Shown one piece after another: positions 16,292 to 26,222 of a stretch of DNA of 64,000 nt. Position numbers and translations under genes: made by a program. The notes under the pieces were generated by a model. That model saw nothing but the letters and a program-made list of their open reading frames with translations. It did not search any database and was not told the origin of the DNA. Numbering within the stretch: the first letter of the stretch is position 1; the number at the start of each line of letters is the position of its first letter. Source of the stretch: Bradyrhizobium sp. CCGB01 (GTDB lineage Bacteria > Pseudomonadota > Alphaproteobacteria > Rhizobiales > Xanthobacteraceae). The stretch lies in NCBI RefSeq assembly GCF_024199795.1, contig NZ_JANADK010000001.1, positions 8,246,001 to 8,310,000 on the forward strand, given 5' to 3'.

Positions 16292-17461
16292 ATGAGCGTG
16301 TTCTGGCTGGCCTTGGCGGCCTTTGCGATCGGTACGGAAGGCTTTGTCATTGCAGGGCTTTTGCCGGCGATCGCCACGGACCTCACGATTTCGGTCTCGG
16401 CCGCCGGGCAACTCGTGACCGCCTACGCCCTCACCTATGCGGTCGGCTCGCCGATCCTGGCGGTGGCGCTCAACAACATCGATCGCCGGACCGTGCTGGC
16501 CCTGGCGCTCTCGACCTTCATCGCCGGAAATCTCGCCGCGATGGTGGCCTCCGACTACGCCCTGCTGCTGGCCTCGCGCATGTTGATGGCGCTGGGCTCC
16601 GGGCTGTGCATGCCCACCGCGCTCGCCGTATCGGTCGCCGTCGCCGCGCCCGAGCGGCGCGGCCGTGCGGTGGCGCTGGTCACGTCGGGCCTCACGGTTG
16701 CGACCGTCATCGGTGTTCCCCTCGGCAATCTGGTCGGCAGCCTGCTCGGCTGGCGCGCAACCTTCGCCATGGTGGCCCTGATCGGCGCCGTCGCGCTCGC
16801 CGGGCTTCTGCTCGGCCTGCCCAAGGGTCTGCCGCGCAACACCGCCTCGCTCAGCGAACGGCTGGCGGTGGCGCGTCACGGCCATGTCCTGACCGCGCTT
16901 CTGATCACGATTTTATGGGGGCTCGGCGGCTTCACCGTGTTCACCTATTTCGCGGTCCCGCTGCGCGGCCTCGGCTTCGATGCGACGCAAATCAGTCTTG
17001 CGCTGCTGGTGTTCGGCGGCGCGGCGGCGATCGGCAACCTGCTCGGCGGCATCCTGGCCGACCGGCTCGGGACGCTCGCCACCGCCGCCCTCGGCCTCGC
17101 CGGCATGGCCAGCGCCCTGATCCTGCATTCGCTGGTCCTGAAGCTGATGCCCGGACAGGCCCATTACGCGGTGCTGGGCGCGATCTTCCTCTGGGGCATC
17201 TCGGGATGGGCGTTCTATCCGGCCCAGATCGCCAGCATCATCCGGATCGAGCCGCAGGCCTCGATGATCGCGCTCTCGCTCAACGCCTCCGCCATGTATC
17301 TCGGCTTCGCCATCGGCGGGGCCCTGGGCGGCGCGGTGCTGGCCACCCTCTCGCCGACCGACCTTGGCTGGATCGGCGGATCGAGCGTTGCGGCCTCGCT
17401 GCTGGTGCACCTCGCCCGTGGCTGGCAGGCACGGCCAAAACCCGTCAAAATTGCCGGTTGA
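16292..17461 (+). CDS. MFS efflux transporter (AraJ-like, 12 TM)
   Basis: A 389-residue major facilitator with twelve hydrophobic segments. It opens FWLALAAFAIGTEGFVIAGL, typical of the DHA1 drug-proton antiporter group, with the antiporter-type loop ALNNIDRRTVL and motif C-like GLTVATVIGVPLGNLVGSLLG. It is probably induced by whatever releases the adjacent ArsR repressor and exports that compound. Substrate unknown. Confidence 0.9.
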   Translation: MSVFWLALAAFAIGTEGFVIAGLLPAIATDLTISVSAAGQLVTAYALTYAVGSPILAVALNNIDRRTVLALALSTFIAGNLAAMVASDYALLLASRMLMALGSGLCMPTALAVSVAVAAPERRGRAVALVTSGLTVATVIGVPLGNLVGSLLGWRATFAMVALIGAVALAGLLLGLPKGLPRNTASLSERLAVARHGHVLTALLITILWGLGGFTVFTYFAVPLRGLGFDATQISLALLVFGGAAAIGNLLGGILADRLGTLATAALGLAGMASALILHSLVLKLMPGQAHYAVLGAIFLWGISGWAFYPAQIASIIRIEPQASMIALSLNASAMYLGFAIGGALGGAVLATLSPTDLGWIGGSSVAASLLVHLARGWQARPKPVKIAG

Positions 17462-17545
17462 TGGGCGTTTTTCGGGGTTTCGCCGCCCCGGAATCTGGTC
17501 TAAGACCCACCCGCGCGCGAGGGAGACCCCGCGCTCTCGCACAAG

Positions 17546-17574
17546 GGGACGCGCGGCAAGCGCGCCCTTTTTTT
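17546..17574 (+). terminator. Hairpin with T7 tract just upstream of carB
   Basis: GGG-A-CGCGC, loop GGCAA, GCGCG-CCC, then seven T residues. It looks like a Rho-independent terminator, ending 28 bases before the carB start. It may simply end the MFS transcript, or act as an attenuator in a carB leader. Confidence 0.65.
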
Positions 17575-17602
17575 GTGCCCAGATTCCAGCCCGCGAGCGG
17601 TG

Positions 17603-20600
17603 ATGCCTAAACGTACCGACATCTCGACCATCCTGATCATTGGCGCCGGTCCCATCGTGATCGGCCAGGCCTGCGAGTTCGACTATTCGGGCACCCAGGC
17701 GGTGAAGACGCTGAAGGAAGAGGGCTATCGCATCGTCCTCGTCAATTCCAACCCGGCCACCATCATGACCGATCCGGAATTGGCCGATGCGACCTATATC
17801 GAGCCGATCACGCCCGAGATCGTCGCCAAGATCATCGAGAAGGAACGTCACGTCATTCCCGGCGGCTTCGCGCTGCTGCCGACCATGGGCGGACAGACCG
17901 CGCTGAACTGCGCACTGTCGCTGCGCCGGCAGGGCACGCTGGAGAAGTTTGACGTCGAGATGATCGGCGCCACCGCGGACGCGATCGACAAGGCCGAGGA
18001 TCGCCAGCTGTTCCGCGAGGCCATGACCAAGATCGGGCTCGAGACGCCGAAGTCGCGGCTCGCCAACGCCTCCGACCTGAAGAAGTCCTTCCGCGACAAG
18101 TACCAGGCGGAGCGCGCGAAGGCGTCCGGTGCGGAGCTCGCAGAGCTCGAGCGGCAGTGGACGCTCGGCGAAAGCGACCGCCGCAAGCGCTATCAGGATC
18201 ATGCGCTGGGACAGGCGCTGATGGCACTGTCCGAGATCGGCCTGCCCGCGATCATCCGCCCCTCTTTCACGATGGGCGGCACCGGCGGCGGCATTGCCTA
18301 CAACAAGGAAGAGTTCCTCGACATCATCGAGCGCGGCCTGGACGCGTCTCCGACCAACGAAGTGCTGATCGAGGAATCCGTACTCGGCTGGAAAGAGTAC
18401 GAGATGGAGGTCGTGCGCGACAAGAAGGACAATTGCATCATCGTCTGCTCGATCGAGAACCTCGATCCGATGGGCGTGCACACGGGTGATTCCATCACGG
18501 TCGCGCCGGCGCTGACGCTGACCGACAAGGAATACCAGATCATGCGCGACGCCTCGCTGGCGGTGCTGCGCGAGATCGGCGTCGAGACCGGCGGCTCCAA
18601 CGTGCAGTTCGGCGTCAATCCCGAAGACGGCCGCATGGTCGTGATCGAGATGAACCCGCGCGTGTCGCGCTCCTCCGCGTTGGCCTCGAAGGCCACCGGC
18701 TTTCCGATCGCAAAGGTCGCCGCCAAGCTCGCGGTCGGCTACACGCTGGACGAAATCGCCAACGACATCACCGGCGGCGCCACGCCGGCCTCCTTTGAGC
18801 CGACCATCGACTACGTCGTCACCAAGGTGCCGCGTTTCGCCTTCGAGAAATTCCCCGGCGCTTCCACCACGCTGACCACGTCCATGAAGTCGGTCGGCGA
18901 AGTCATGGCGATCGGCCGCACCTTCCAGGAAAGCCTTCAGAAGGCCTTGCGCGGGCTCGAAACCGGCCTCACCGGCCTCGACGAGATCGAGATCGAGGGT
19001 CTCGGCCAGCACGACGACAAGAACGCGATCCGCGCCGCGCTCGGCACGCCGACGCCGAACCGCATCCTTCAGGTCGCCCAGGCCATGCGGCTCGGCTGGA
19101 CCAACGAGGAGATCTTCAACTCCTGCAAGATCGATCCGTGGTTCCTCAGCGAGATGCGCGGCATCGTCGACATGGAGCAGAAGGTCCGGAAGAACGGCCT
19201 GCCGGGCAACGCCTTCGGCATGCGCACGCTCAAGGCCATGGGCTTTTCCGATGCGCGGCTCGCCGTGCTCGCCGAGACGACGGAAGCCGAGGTGACCGCC
19301 AAGCGCCACGCGCTCGGCGTTCGTCCGGTCTACAAGCGCATCGACACCTGCGCGGCCGAATTCGCTTCGCCCACCGCCTACATGTATTCGACCTATGAGG
19401 CGCTGTTTGCAGGCGCACCTGCGGACGAGAGCTCGCCGTCGGACAAGAAGAAGGTCATCATCCTCGGCGGCGGGCCCAATCGTATCGGCCAGGGCATCGA
19501 GTTCGACTATTGCTGCTGCCATGCCTGCTTCGCGCTGCATGACGCCGGCTACGAATCCATCATGGTCAACTGCAACCCGGAGACGGTGTCGACCGACTAC
19601 GACACCGCCGACCGGCTCTATTTCGAGCCGCTCACCGCCGAGGACGTGCTGGAGATCATCGCGAAGGAGCGCTCGAACGGCACGCTGCACGGCGTGATCG
19701 TGCAGTTCGGCGGCCAGACTCCGCTGAAGCTGGCGCGTGCGCTGGAAGCCGCCGAAGTGCCGATCCTCGGCACCTCGCCCGACGCCATCGACCTTGCCGA
19801 AGACCGCGACCGCTTCAAGCGCGTGCTCGACAAGCTCCGGCTGAAGCAGCCGAAGAACGGCATCGCCTATTCGGTCGAGCAGGCAAGACTCGTCTCCGCC
19901 GATCTCGGCCTGCCGCTGGTGGTGCGACCGTCCTACGTGCTCGGCGGCCGCGCGATGCAGATCATCCGCGAGGAGAACCAGCTCAACGACTATCTGCTCG
20001 GCACGCTGCCCGAGCTGGTGCCGGCCGACGTCAAGGCGCGCTATCCGAACGACAAGACCGGGCAGATCAACACCGTGCTCGGCAAGAACCCGCTGCTGTT
20101 CGACCGCTATCTGTCCGACGCGACCGAGATCGACGTCGATTGCCTCTGCGACGGCAAGGACACCTTCATCGTCGGCATCATGGAGCACATCGAGGAAGCC
20201 GGCATCCATTCCGGCGACAGCGCCTGCTCGCTGCCGCCGCACTCGCTCGAGCCTGAGATGATCGAGGAGCTGGAGCGGCAGACGCGTGAGCTGGCGCTCG
20301 GGCTCGACGTCGTCGGCCTGATGAACGTGCAGTACGCGATCAAGGACGGCGAGATCTACGTGCTCGAAGTCAACCCGCGCGCCTCGCGCACGGTGCCCTT
20401 CGTCGCCAAGGTGGTCGGCACGCCGGTCGCCAAGATCGCGGCGCGCATCATGGCCGGCGAGAAGCTCGCCGACTTCAAGCTGAAGAAGGCGGACTTCAAG
20501 CATGTCGGCGTGAAGGAATCGGTGTTTCCGTTCGCACGCTTCCCCGGCGTCGACACGGTGCTCGGCCCCGAGATGCGCTCGACCGGCGAGGTCATGGGCA

Positions 20601-21067
20601 TCGACAGCTCCTTCGCGGTCGCATTCGCCAAGAGCCAGCTCGGCGGCGGCACGCGGGTGCCGCGCAAGGGCACTGTGTTCGTCTCGGTTCGCGAGAGCGA
20701 CAAGACGCGCATCGCCGAGGCCGTTCGCGAATTGCATTCGCTCGGCTTCAAGGTGCTGGCGACATCGGGTACGGCACGCTTCCTGACCGACCAGGGCATC
20801 CCGACCGAGAAGGTGAACAAGGTGCTGGAGGGGCGGCCGCACATCGTCGATGCCATCACCAATGGCGACGTCCAGCTCGTCCTCAACACCACCGAAGGCC
20901 CGCAGGCGCTCGCCGACAGCCGTTCGCTGCGGCGCGCGGCCCTCTTGCATAAAGTGCCGTATTACACCACTCTTTCCGGGGCCGTGGCGGCCGCGCAGGG
21001 CATCCGCGCCTATCTGGGCGGGGACCTTGAGGTTCGTACCCTGCAGAGCTACTTTTCGGAAACCTGA
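17603..21067 (+). CDS. carB: Carbamoyl-phosphate synthase large subunit
   Basis: A 1154-residue enzyme that makes carbamoyl phosphate from bicarbonate, ammonia and two ATP. It has two homologous ATP-grasp halves: half 1 starts at [21 protein letters not shown], half 2 at [24 protein letters not shown]-grasp motifs include [12 protein letters not shown] and [11 protein letters not shown]. The C-terminal MGS-like allosteric domain is seen in [18 protein letters not shown]. Start MPKRTDI at 17603; the frame is open further upstream but enters the terminator hairpin. Partner of CarA. Confidence 0.97.
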   Translation: MPKRTDISTILIIGAGPIVIGQACEFDYSGTQAVKTLKEEGYRIVLVNSNPATIMTDPELADATYIEPITPEIVAKIIEKERHVIPGGFALLPTMGGQTALNCALSLRRQGTLEKFDVEMIGATADAIDKAEDRQLFREAMTKIGLETPKSRLANASDLKKSFRDKYQAERAKASGAELAELERQWTLGESDRRKRYQDHALGQALMALSEIGLPAIIRPSFTMGGTGGGIAYNKEEFLDIIERGLDASPTNEVLIEESVLGWKEYEMEVVRDKKDNCIIVCSIENLDPMGVHTGDSITVAPALTLTDKEYQIMRDASLAVLREIGVETGGSNVQFGVNPEDGRMVVIEMNPRVSRSSALASKATGFPIAKVAAKLAVGYTLDEIANDITGGATPASFEPTIDYVVTKVPRFAFEKFPGASTTLTTSMKSVGEVMAIGRTFQESLQKALRGLETGLTGLDEIEIEGLGQHDDKNAIRAALGTPTPNRILQVAQAMRLGWTNEEIFNSCKIDPWFLSEMRGIVDMEQKVRKNGLPGNAFGMRTLKAMGFSDARLAVLAETTEAEVTAKRHALGVRPVYKRIDTCAAEFASPTAYMYSTYEALFAGAPADESSPSDKKKVIILGGGPNRIGQGIEFDYCCCHACFALHDAGYESIMVNCNPETVSTDYDTADRLYFEPLTAEDVLEIIAKERSNGTLHGVIVQFGGQTPLKLARALEAAEVPILGTSPDAIDLAEDRDRFKRVLDKLRLKQPKNGIAYSVEQARLVSADLGLPLVVRPSYVLGGRAMQIIREENQLNDYLLGTLPELVPADVKARYPNDKTGQINTVLGKNPLLFDRYLSDATEIDVDCLCDGKDTFIVGIMEHIEEAGIHSGDSACSLPPHSLEPEMIEELERQTRELALGLDVVGLMNVQYAIKDGEIYVLEVNPRASRTVPFVAKVVGTPVAKIAARIMAGEKLADFKLKKADFKHVGVKESVFPFARFPGVDTVLGPEMRSTGEVMGIDSSFAVAFAKSQLGGGTRVPRKGTVFVSVRESDKTRIAEAVRELHSLGFKVLATSGTARFLTDQGIPTEKVNKVLEGRPHIVDAITNGDVQLVLNTTEGPQALADSRSLRRAALLHKVPYYTTLSGAVAAAQGIRAYLGGDLEVRTLQSYFSET

Positions 21068-21110
21068 TCGCTAGCGGCGGTGAAGCCTCCGCTAAGTGAT
21101 TGGCAATGAA

Positions 21111-21147
21111 GCCACAATGGCCGCAGGAACTGTCCGGCCATTGTGGC
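21111..21147 (+). terminator. Long hairpin after carB
   Basis: GCCACAATGGCCG (21111-21123) and CGGCCATTGTGGC (21135-21147) are perfect 13-bp arms around an 11-base loop. A second short stem, AGCGG/CCGCT, lies at 21073-21093. There is no good T tract, so this may be a factor-dependent terminator or RNA stabiliser. The 213-bp gap before greA holds nothing else I can identify. Confidence 0.5.
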
Positions 21148-21280
21148 GGTTCTGTTCCGTTGCCAAGCCCATATCTGTCAGCTTCGGCGGCCCCATGCGT
21201 TGGGCTCCGGAAGACCGACGAATCAAGGTTGCGGCGCCCATCTGCTTTCTGGGGCGCACGATCGAAGGACGAGAGAGAAG

Positions 21281-21754
21281 ATGGAAAAGGTTCCGATGAC
21301 TTCGGCCGGATTTGCCGCGCTCGGGGAAGAATTGAAGAAGCGCCAGTCCGAGGACCGTCCGCGCATCATCGAGCATATCGCGGAAGCGCGTTCGCACGGC
21401 GACCTGTCGGAGAACGCGGAATATCATGCCGCGAAGGAAGAGCAGTCCCACAATGAAGGCCGCATCGCCGAGCTCGAGGACAAGCTCGCGCGCGCCGACA
21501 TCATCGATATTTCCAAGCTGTCCGGCGACACCATCAAGTTCGGCGCCACCGTGACGCTGGTCGACGAGGACACCGAGAAGAAGACGGTGTGGCAGATCGT
21601 CGGCGAGGTCGAGGCCGACGCCAAGAAGGGCCGCATCTCCATCACCTCGCCGCTCGCGCGCGCGCTGATCGGCAAGAAGAAGGGTTCGACCGTCGAGGTC
21701 AACGCCCCCGGCGGCGCCAAGGCGTATGAGATCACCAAGGTGGAGTGGCGGTAA
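21281..21754 (+). CDS. greA: Transcription elongation factor GreA
   Basis: A 157-residue protein of standard GreA length. The N-terminal coiled coil carries the tip that enters the RNA polymerase secondary channel ([19 protein letters not shown], with the acidic D and E residues), and the C-terminal FKBP-like domain ends [12 protein letters not shown]. It rescues backtracked polymerase by stimulating RNA cleavage. The start at 21281 has GAGAGAGAAG upstream. Confidence 0.96.
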   Translation: MEKVPMTSAGFAALGEELKKRQSEDRPRIIEHIAEARSHGDLSENAEYHAAKEEQSHNEGRIAELEDKLARADIIDISKLSGDTIKFGATVTLVDEDTEKKTVWQIVGEVEADAKKGRISITSPLARALIGKKKGSTVEVNAPGGAKAYEITKVEWR

Positions 21755-21785
21755 GGATTTGCCGCTGCGCGTGACGTCTAGAAAA

Positions 21786-21811
21786 AGGCCGCGCGGTGCG
21801 CGGCCTCTTTT
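21786..21811 (+). terminator. greA terminator
   Basis: AGGCCGCGC, loop GGT, GCGCGGCCT, then CTTTT. A strong Rho-independent terminator 31 bases after the greA stop. Confidence 0.85.
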
Positions 21812-21888
21812 GTGTCTGGGTGCTTTTGACCTCGCCCCTCTCGTCGCTGCGAGCGCAGCGCTGCGTCCGGAGCCGAGAGCGGAGCGAG

Positions 21889-22368
21889 TTAACGCCGCCC
21901 CTTCACGTCCAGCGGCACCGCGGCCTCGTATTTCGAGTTATGCAGCACCAGCGAGGTCCGCACGTTGCGCACATGCGGCGCGGCGGTCAGGTGGGTGACG
22001 AAATCCTGGAAGGTCGCCATGTCGGGGGCGACGCATTTCAGGATGAAATCGACCTCGCCCGACAGCATCCAGCATTCCCGCACCAGCGGCTCGGCGCGGA
22101 CGAACTCCTCGAAGGCGCGCAAATCCGCCTCGGCCTGGCTGGACAAGTGCACGGCGGCGAACACAGTGACGTCGAAGCCGAGCTTGCGGGCGTCCAGGAG
22201 GCCGCGATAGCCGTGGATATACCCCTCCTCCTCCAGCGCCCGGACGCGGCGCAGGCAAGGTGGCGGCGAGATGCCGACGCGCTTGGCCAGCTCGACATTG
22301 GTGATTCGACCGTCGGCCTGGATCTCGGTGAGAATCTTCAGGTCGATCTCGTCTAGGTTCCGCGACAC
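21889..22368 (-). CDS. Lrp/AsnC-family regulator
   Basis: A 159-residue regulator: an N-terminal helix-turn-helix (LDEIDLKILTEIQADGRITN, ELAKRVGISPPPCLRRVRAL) and the C-terminal RAM ligand-binding domain (ECWMLSGEVDFILKCVAPDM). GTG 22368 is chosen because AGGAG precedes it and the length then matches the family; the reading to 22470 overlaps repeated ATTGCGC elements that look like operator. Probable autoregulator responding to an amino acid; specificity unknown. Confidence 0.9.
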   Translation of the reverse strand: MSRNLDEIDLKILTEIQADGRITNVELAKRVGISPPPCLRRVRALEEEGYIHGYRGLLDARKLGFDVTVFAAVHLSSQAEADLRAFEEFVRAEPLVRECWMLSGEVDFILKCVAPDMATFQDFVTHLTAAPHVRNVRTSLVLHNSKYEAAVPLDVKGRR

Positions 22369-22439
22369 GTGATTGGAACTCCTGGCCTTTGCGGCGGTAT
22401 TGGTGGGTTTGCCGCAATCCTCATAGCCAGTCCGCAGCG

Positions 22440-22471
22440 ATTGCGCAATTTTATTGCGCGTGCAGCGCAAT
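22440..22471. promoter_or_regulatory. Probable Lrp operator
   Basis: ATTGCGC occurs at 22440 and 22453, and the inverted form GCGCAAT at 22465, with a further overlapping GCGCAAT at 22443-22449. Phased repeats upstream of an Lrp-family gene suggest autoregulation and possible control of trxB on the other side. Confidence 0.45.
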
Positions 22472-22633
22472 CGACTTTTGTTCCCTGTTGGAAAAATCCG
22501 CCGACAGGGAATGCAATTCTTGCATAGCTCACCAGAAGGCTTAGATTAGCTCTGATATTTCAGCGCCTCCGCGAGGCCTCCCGGCACGTTCCGCGCCCGC
22601 GCTGCAAATCCCCCGTGAAAGGCGTCCATCGAA

Positions 22634-23599
22634 ATGTCCGCTCCTGTTCATGCAAAGGTCGTGATTATTGGCTCCGGCCCCGCCGGCTACACGGCGGCGA
22701 TCTACGCCGCGCGCGCGATGCTCGAGCCGATCCTGATCCAGGGCATCCAGCCGGGCGGTCAGCTCACCATCACCACAGACGTCGAGAACTATCCGGGCTT
22801 CGCCGACGTGATCCAGGGCCCGTGGCTGATGGAGCAGATGGAGAAGCAGGCGCTTCACGTCGGCACCCAGATCAAGACCGATCTGGTGGTCAAGCTCGAT
22901 ACCACGCAGCGGCCGTTCCGCCTCACCTGCGATAGCGGCGACGTCTATCTCGCCGACGCCGTCATCCTCGCCACCGGCGCCCAGGCGCGCTGGCTCGGGC
23001 TGCCGTCCGAAGGGAAATTCCAGGGCGGCGGCGTGTCGGCCTGCGCCACCTGCGACGGCTTCTTCTACCGCGGCAAGGAAGTCGTGGTGGTCGGCGGCGG
23101 CAATACGGCGGTCGAGGAAGCCCTGTACCTCACCAACCATGCCTCGCAGGTCACCATCGTGCACCGTCGCGATCACTTCCGCGCCGAGCGCATCCTGCAG
23201 GAGCGTCTGTTCAAGCACCCGAAGATCAAGGTGGTCTGGGACTCGGCGGTCGACGAGATCTGCGGCACCGAGAACCCGAACAAGGTCACCCATGTGCGAC
23301 TGAAGAACGTCAAGACCGGTGCCTTGACCGATGTGCGGACCGACGGCGTCTTCATCGCCATCGGACACGCACCGGCGACCGAGCTCGTGAAGGGCCAAGT
23401 CAAGCTCAAGCCCTCGGGCTATGTCGAGGTCGCACCGAACTCGACCGCGACCTCGGTGCCCGGCCTGTTCGCCGCCGGCGACGTCGCCGACGAGACCTAT
23501 CGCCAGGCCGTCACGGCCGCCGGCCTCGGCTGCATGGCAGCACTCGAAGCCGAACGTTTCCTGGCCCTGCGCGCCAGCGAGCGCGCCGCAGCGGAATAA
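22634..23599 (+). CDS. trxB: Thioredoxin reductase
   Basis: A 321-residue NADPH-dependent flavoprotein that reduces thioredoxin. FAD site VVIIGSGPAGYTAAIYAARA, redox-active CATC (Cys137, Cys140), NADPH site VVVVGGGNTAVEEALYL and FAD motif VPGLFAAGDVADETYRQA. Cytoplasmic. A LysR-type gene follows after four bases, an arrangement that suggests co-transcription. Confidence 0.96.
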   Translation: MSAPVHAKVVIIGSGPAGYTAAIYAARAMLEPILIQGIQPGGQLTITTDVENYPGFADVIQGPWLMEQMEKQALHVGTQIKTDLVVKLDTTQRPFRLTCDSGDVYLADAVILATGAQARWLGLPSEGKFQGGGVSACATCDGFFYRGKEVVVVGGGNTAVEEALYLTNHASQVTIVHRRDHFRAERILQERLFKHPKIKVVWDSAVDEICGTENPNKVTHVRLKNVKTGALTDVRTDGVFIAIGHAPATELVKGQVKLKPSGYVEVAPNSTATSVPGLFAAGDVADETYRQAVTAAGLGCMAALEAERFLALRASERAAAE

Positions 23600-23603
23600 G
23601 ATC

Positions 23604-24527
23604 ATGCCTCGAACACGCGACGGATTTACGGATATGGATTGGGACAAGCTGAAGGTGTTTCACGCGGCGGCGGAAGCGGGCAGCTTCACGCATGCGGGCG
23701 AGCAGCTCGGCCTGTCGCAATCGGCGGTGTCGCGCCAGGTCTCGGCGCTGGAGCAGGAGCTCTCGGTCTCGCTGTTCCACCGCCACGCCCGCGGCCTGAT
23801 CCTCACCGAGCAGGGCGACCTCCTGTTCCGCACCGCGCATGACGTGTTCATGCAGCTGCAGGCGGCGCGCGCCAAGCTGACCGACAGCCGCGAGCGGCCG
23901 AGCGGCGACCTCAAGATCACGACCACGCCCGGCGTCGGCATCAACTGGCTGATCCCGCGGCTCGGCGAATTCACCGCGCTCTATCCGGAGATCCGGATCT
24001 CGCTGATCGTCACCGACGAGGAGCTCGACCTGTCGATGCGCGAGGCGGACGTCGCGATCCGCACCCGCAAGCCGACGCAGCCGGATCTGATTCAGCGCAA
24101 GCTATTCGCGATGGGCTTCCACGCCTATTGCTCGCCTGATTACATCAAGCGCTTCGGCACGCCGCGCACGCTCGAGGAGCTCGACTCCCACCGCATCATC
24201 ACGCTCTCCGACGGCAGCTTCGCGCCGCACTTGCAGAACCGCAACTGGCTGATCGAAGCGGGACGCAACGGCTCGGGCCCGCGCGAAGCCTACTTCAAGG
24301 TCAACAACATCCTCGGCCTCGTCCGCGCCTGCCAGCAGGGCCTCGGCATCGCCGCGCTGCCGGATTATCTGATCGAAGAACAGAGCCGCCTCGTGCAGCT
24401 GTTCGGAGAATCGGATTCGATCCAGCTCGACACCTATTTCGTCTATCCCGAGGAGTTGAAGACGGTCGCACGCGTGCAGGTGTTCCGCGACTTCGTGGTG
24501 AGCAAGGCGCAGCGCTGGCCGTCCTGA
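23604..24527 (+). CDS. LysR-family regulator
   Basis: A 307-residue LysR-type regulator. The N-terminal winged helix reads KLKVFHAAAEAGSFTHAGEQ and LSQSAVSRQVSALEQEL, followed by the linker helix and a periplasmic-binding-like effector domain (GDLKITTTPGVGINWLIPRL). Start ATG 23604, four bases after trxB; MDWDKL at 23634 is an alternative. Targets unknown; close linkage to trxB hints at a redox or stress role. Confidence 0.9.
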   Translation: MPRTRDGFTDMDWDKLKVFHAAAEAGSFTHAGEQLGLSQSAVSRQVSALEQELSVSLFHRHARGLILTEQGDLLFRTAHDVFMQLQAARAKLTDSRERPSGDLKITTTPGVGINWLIPRLGEFTALYPEIRISLIVTDEELDLSMREADVAIRTRKPTQPDLIQRKLFAMGFHAYCSPDYIKRFGTPRTLEELDSHRIITLSDGSFAPHLQNRNWLIEAGRNGSGPREAYFKVNNILGLVRACQQGLGIAALPDYLIEEQSRLVQLFGESDSIQLDTYFVYPEELKTVARVQVFRDFVVSKAQRWPS

Positions 24528-24558
24528 TTTCCGCATGTCTGACATGCGGCCTCGGCTG

Positions 24559-24730
24559 TTGCTGCATGCCGCTCGTCAAGCTCATACTGCTTGCACGCTG
24601 AGCCTTCGCGTTGCGCATTTGTCCCCCTCCTCCAGTGGCGCGGGAGTTCAGTAATCCCTCTTGGAAGGTGATTGTGTCGGCCTCACGTGGCCAATACCTT
24701 AAGCCGGGCCCTCTGGGTCCGGCTTTTTTT
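24559..24730 (+). ncRNA. Candidate small RNA with anti-SD-like CCTCCTCC
   Basis: The gap after the LysR gene has promoter-like boxes TTGCTG (24559) and CATACT (24583), 18 bp apart, then a non-coding stretch carrying CCTCCTCC (24626-24633) and the hairpin GGCC-TCAC-GTGGCC region. It ends in a strong terminator at 24701-24730: AAGCCGG-GCCC, loop TCT, GGGT-CCGGCTT, then T7. C-rich CCUCC loops are known in alphaproteobacterial regulatory RNAs. The 5' end (about 24595) is a guess. The terminator could alternatively serve the LysR gene. Confidence 0.4.
24701..24730 (+). terminator. Strong Rho-independent terminator
   Basis: A GC-rich stem (AAGCCGGGCCC with GGGTCCGGCTT) and a seven-T tract. Confidence 0.85.
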
Positions 24731-24762
24731 CTGCCCTGTTCGGCCTTCGCGTTCCGCGTGTA

Positions 24763-24861
24763 TTGACAGTTCCACGCATACCCCGCATCATTTACGAATG
24801 ATCACGAAGTCGTGCGCAATCGTCTCGAAAAAAGGCCCCCATCCCGGGGCCTCGGATTTTT
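24763..24861 (+). ncRNA. Candidate short RNA (promoter plus terminator)
   Basis: TTGACA (24763-24768) and CATCAT (24786-24791) are 17 bp apart; about 36 bases past the expected start comes GGCCCC-CATCCC-GGGGCC (24834-24851) followed by TCGGATTTTT. The roughly 60-base unit has no credible reading frame. It could be a small RNA or the leader of the aldolase gene with an attenuator. Confidence 0.4.
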
Positions 24862-24903
24862 GCGCGCGCTAGTACAACTTCGTCATCGCAAGCAAATCCC
24901 GAA

Positions 24904-24930
24904 AACCCCGCCGCCTGGACGGGGTTTTTT
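24904..24930 (+). terminator. Third terminator before the aldolase gene
   Basis: AACCCCG, loop CCGCCTGGA, CGGGGTT, then TTTT. It stands 47 bases before the DapA-like start and isolates that gene from upstream transcription unless read-through is regulated. Confidence 0.7.
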
Positions 24931-24976
24931 CATGTGCCCTCCGTCTCAGGTTTTTTTCCCGAGAAGGAGATGGAAT

Positions 24977-25885
24977 ATGACCGGACTACAGGAACATTTG
25001 CACGGGCTGTGGCTGCCGCTGGTGACGCCGTTTCAGGGCGGCGCGCTCGACGAGAAGTCGCTGCGGCGGCTGACACGGCACTACAGCGCACAGGCCGTCG
25101 ACGGCTTCATCCTGGGGGCGACCTCCGGCGAAGGCATGACGCTGCGCGAGGCCGAGCTCGAGCGGCTCGTCGCCATCGTGCGCGACGAGATGGCGGCGGG
25201 CCGCCGAAGCTTGCCGATCTGCCTCGGGCTGTCAGGCGCGGATACGTCGCGGCTGAAGGATCGCCTCGACGAGACCGCGGACTGGCCGATCGACGGTTAT
25301 CTGATCGCAAGCCCCTATTATGTGCGGCCCTCGCAGCGCGGCCTGTCAGCGCATTTCGAGGCGCTCGCCGATCACGCCGCCTGGCCGATCGCGCTCTACA
25401 ACATCCCCTATCGCACCTCGGTGAACATCACCAACCAGACCATGCTGCGGCTCGCCGAGCATCCAAACATCATCGGGCTGAAGGACTGCGGCGCGAGCCG
25501 TGAGCAATCCATCGCGTTGCTGCGTGACCGGCCGAAGGGCTTTCGCGTGCTCACCGGCGAGGATGCGAACTATTTCGAGGCACTCACCGACGGCGCCGAC
25601 GGCGGCATCGTGCTGTCGGCGCATGTCGAGACCGCGACGTTTGCGGCGGTGTATGCCGAGGTGAAGCGCGGCAATTACGATGCGGCGCAGGCGCGCTGGC
25701 ACGAGGTCGCCGAACTGACGCGGCTGTTGTTCACCGAGCCGAGCCCGGCGCCGGCGAAGTACTGGCTGTGGCGGTGCGGCCTCATCGACAGCCCCGAAGT
25801 GCGCCTGCCGATGGTCGAGATCGGCAGCGAGCTCGCGGCGACGATCGACCGCGAGATCGAGCGGCGGATGAAAGTCGCGGCGTAG
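24977..25885 (+). CDS. DapA-family aldolase (dihydrodipicolinate synthase-like)
   Basis: A 302-residue TIM-barrel class I aldolase. Catalytic residues visible: Tyr141 in ALYNIPYRT, Schiff-base Lys169 in NIIGLKDCGA, and the GATSGEGMTL pyruvate-binding loop. Full-length DapA joins pyruvate and aspartate semialdehyde in lysine synthesis; this copy stands apart from smpB and may be a paralogue acting on another 2-keto acid. Start preceded by AGAAGGAGATGGAAT. Confidence 0.85.
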   Translation: MTGLQEHLHGLWLPLVTPFQGGALDEKSLRRLTRHYSAQAVDGFILGATSGEGMTLREAELERLVAIVRDEMAAGRRSLPICLGLSGADTSRLKDRLDETADWPIDGYLIASPYYVRPSQRGLSAHFEALADHAAWPIALYNIPYRTSVNITNQTMLRLAEHPNIIGLKDCGASREQSIALLRDRPKGFRVLTGEDANYFEALTDGADGGIVLSAHVETATFAAVYAEVKRGNYDAAQARWHEVAELTRLLFTEPSPAPAKYWLWRCGLIDSPEVRLPMVEIGSELAATIDREIERRMKVAA

Positions 25886-25910
25886 CCGCTTCCTCTTCGG
25901 GCACGCGCTG

Positions 25911-26052
25911 CCCCTTCTCCCCTTGCGGGAGAAGGTGGCGCGAAGCGCCGGATGAGGGGTCTGCCTCCACGCGCTCCGTATTCGCCGAAAGATACCCCTC
26001 ACCCGTCTCGCCGCTAACGCGGCAAGCCACCCTCTCCCACAAGGGGAGAGGG
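25911..26052. repeat. Extended palindromic repeat
   Basis: A near copy of the 10749-10903 repeat: CCCCTTCTCCCCTTGCGGG at one end, CCCACAAGGGGAGAGGG at the other, with GGCGCGAAGCGCC inside. It occupies most of the 337-bp gap after the aldolase gene; nothing else is recognised there. Confidence 0.8.
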
Positions 26053-26222
26053 AAGGCAGCGTCGTGTCTGCTCGACAACGTTTCAATTTTTGGGAGGGTA
26101 AGACGCCGCCGTAGTTAACCGCAGGCGAACGGCCTTCGCATCCGCCGCATGGCGCATCCACGGCTCGTTTACGCAATCGGGCCTATCGTTGTCGTTCAAG
26201 GTCTTCCGGAGGGGGAATCACC

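Noticed and set aside
16913..20950. A 1345-codon open frame on the minus strand
   Set aside because: It lies wholly antisense to carB and part of the MFS gene; high-GC codon bias leaves antisense frames open. The translation is His/Arg/Asp-rich with no domain.
24528..24976. Two-piece tmRNA near a dapA-like gene
   Set aside because: No tag-peptide sequence or tRNA-like ends of ssrA are visible, and smpB is not adjacent.
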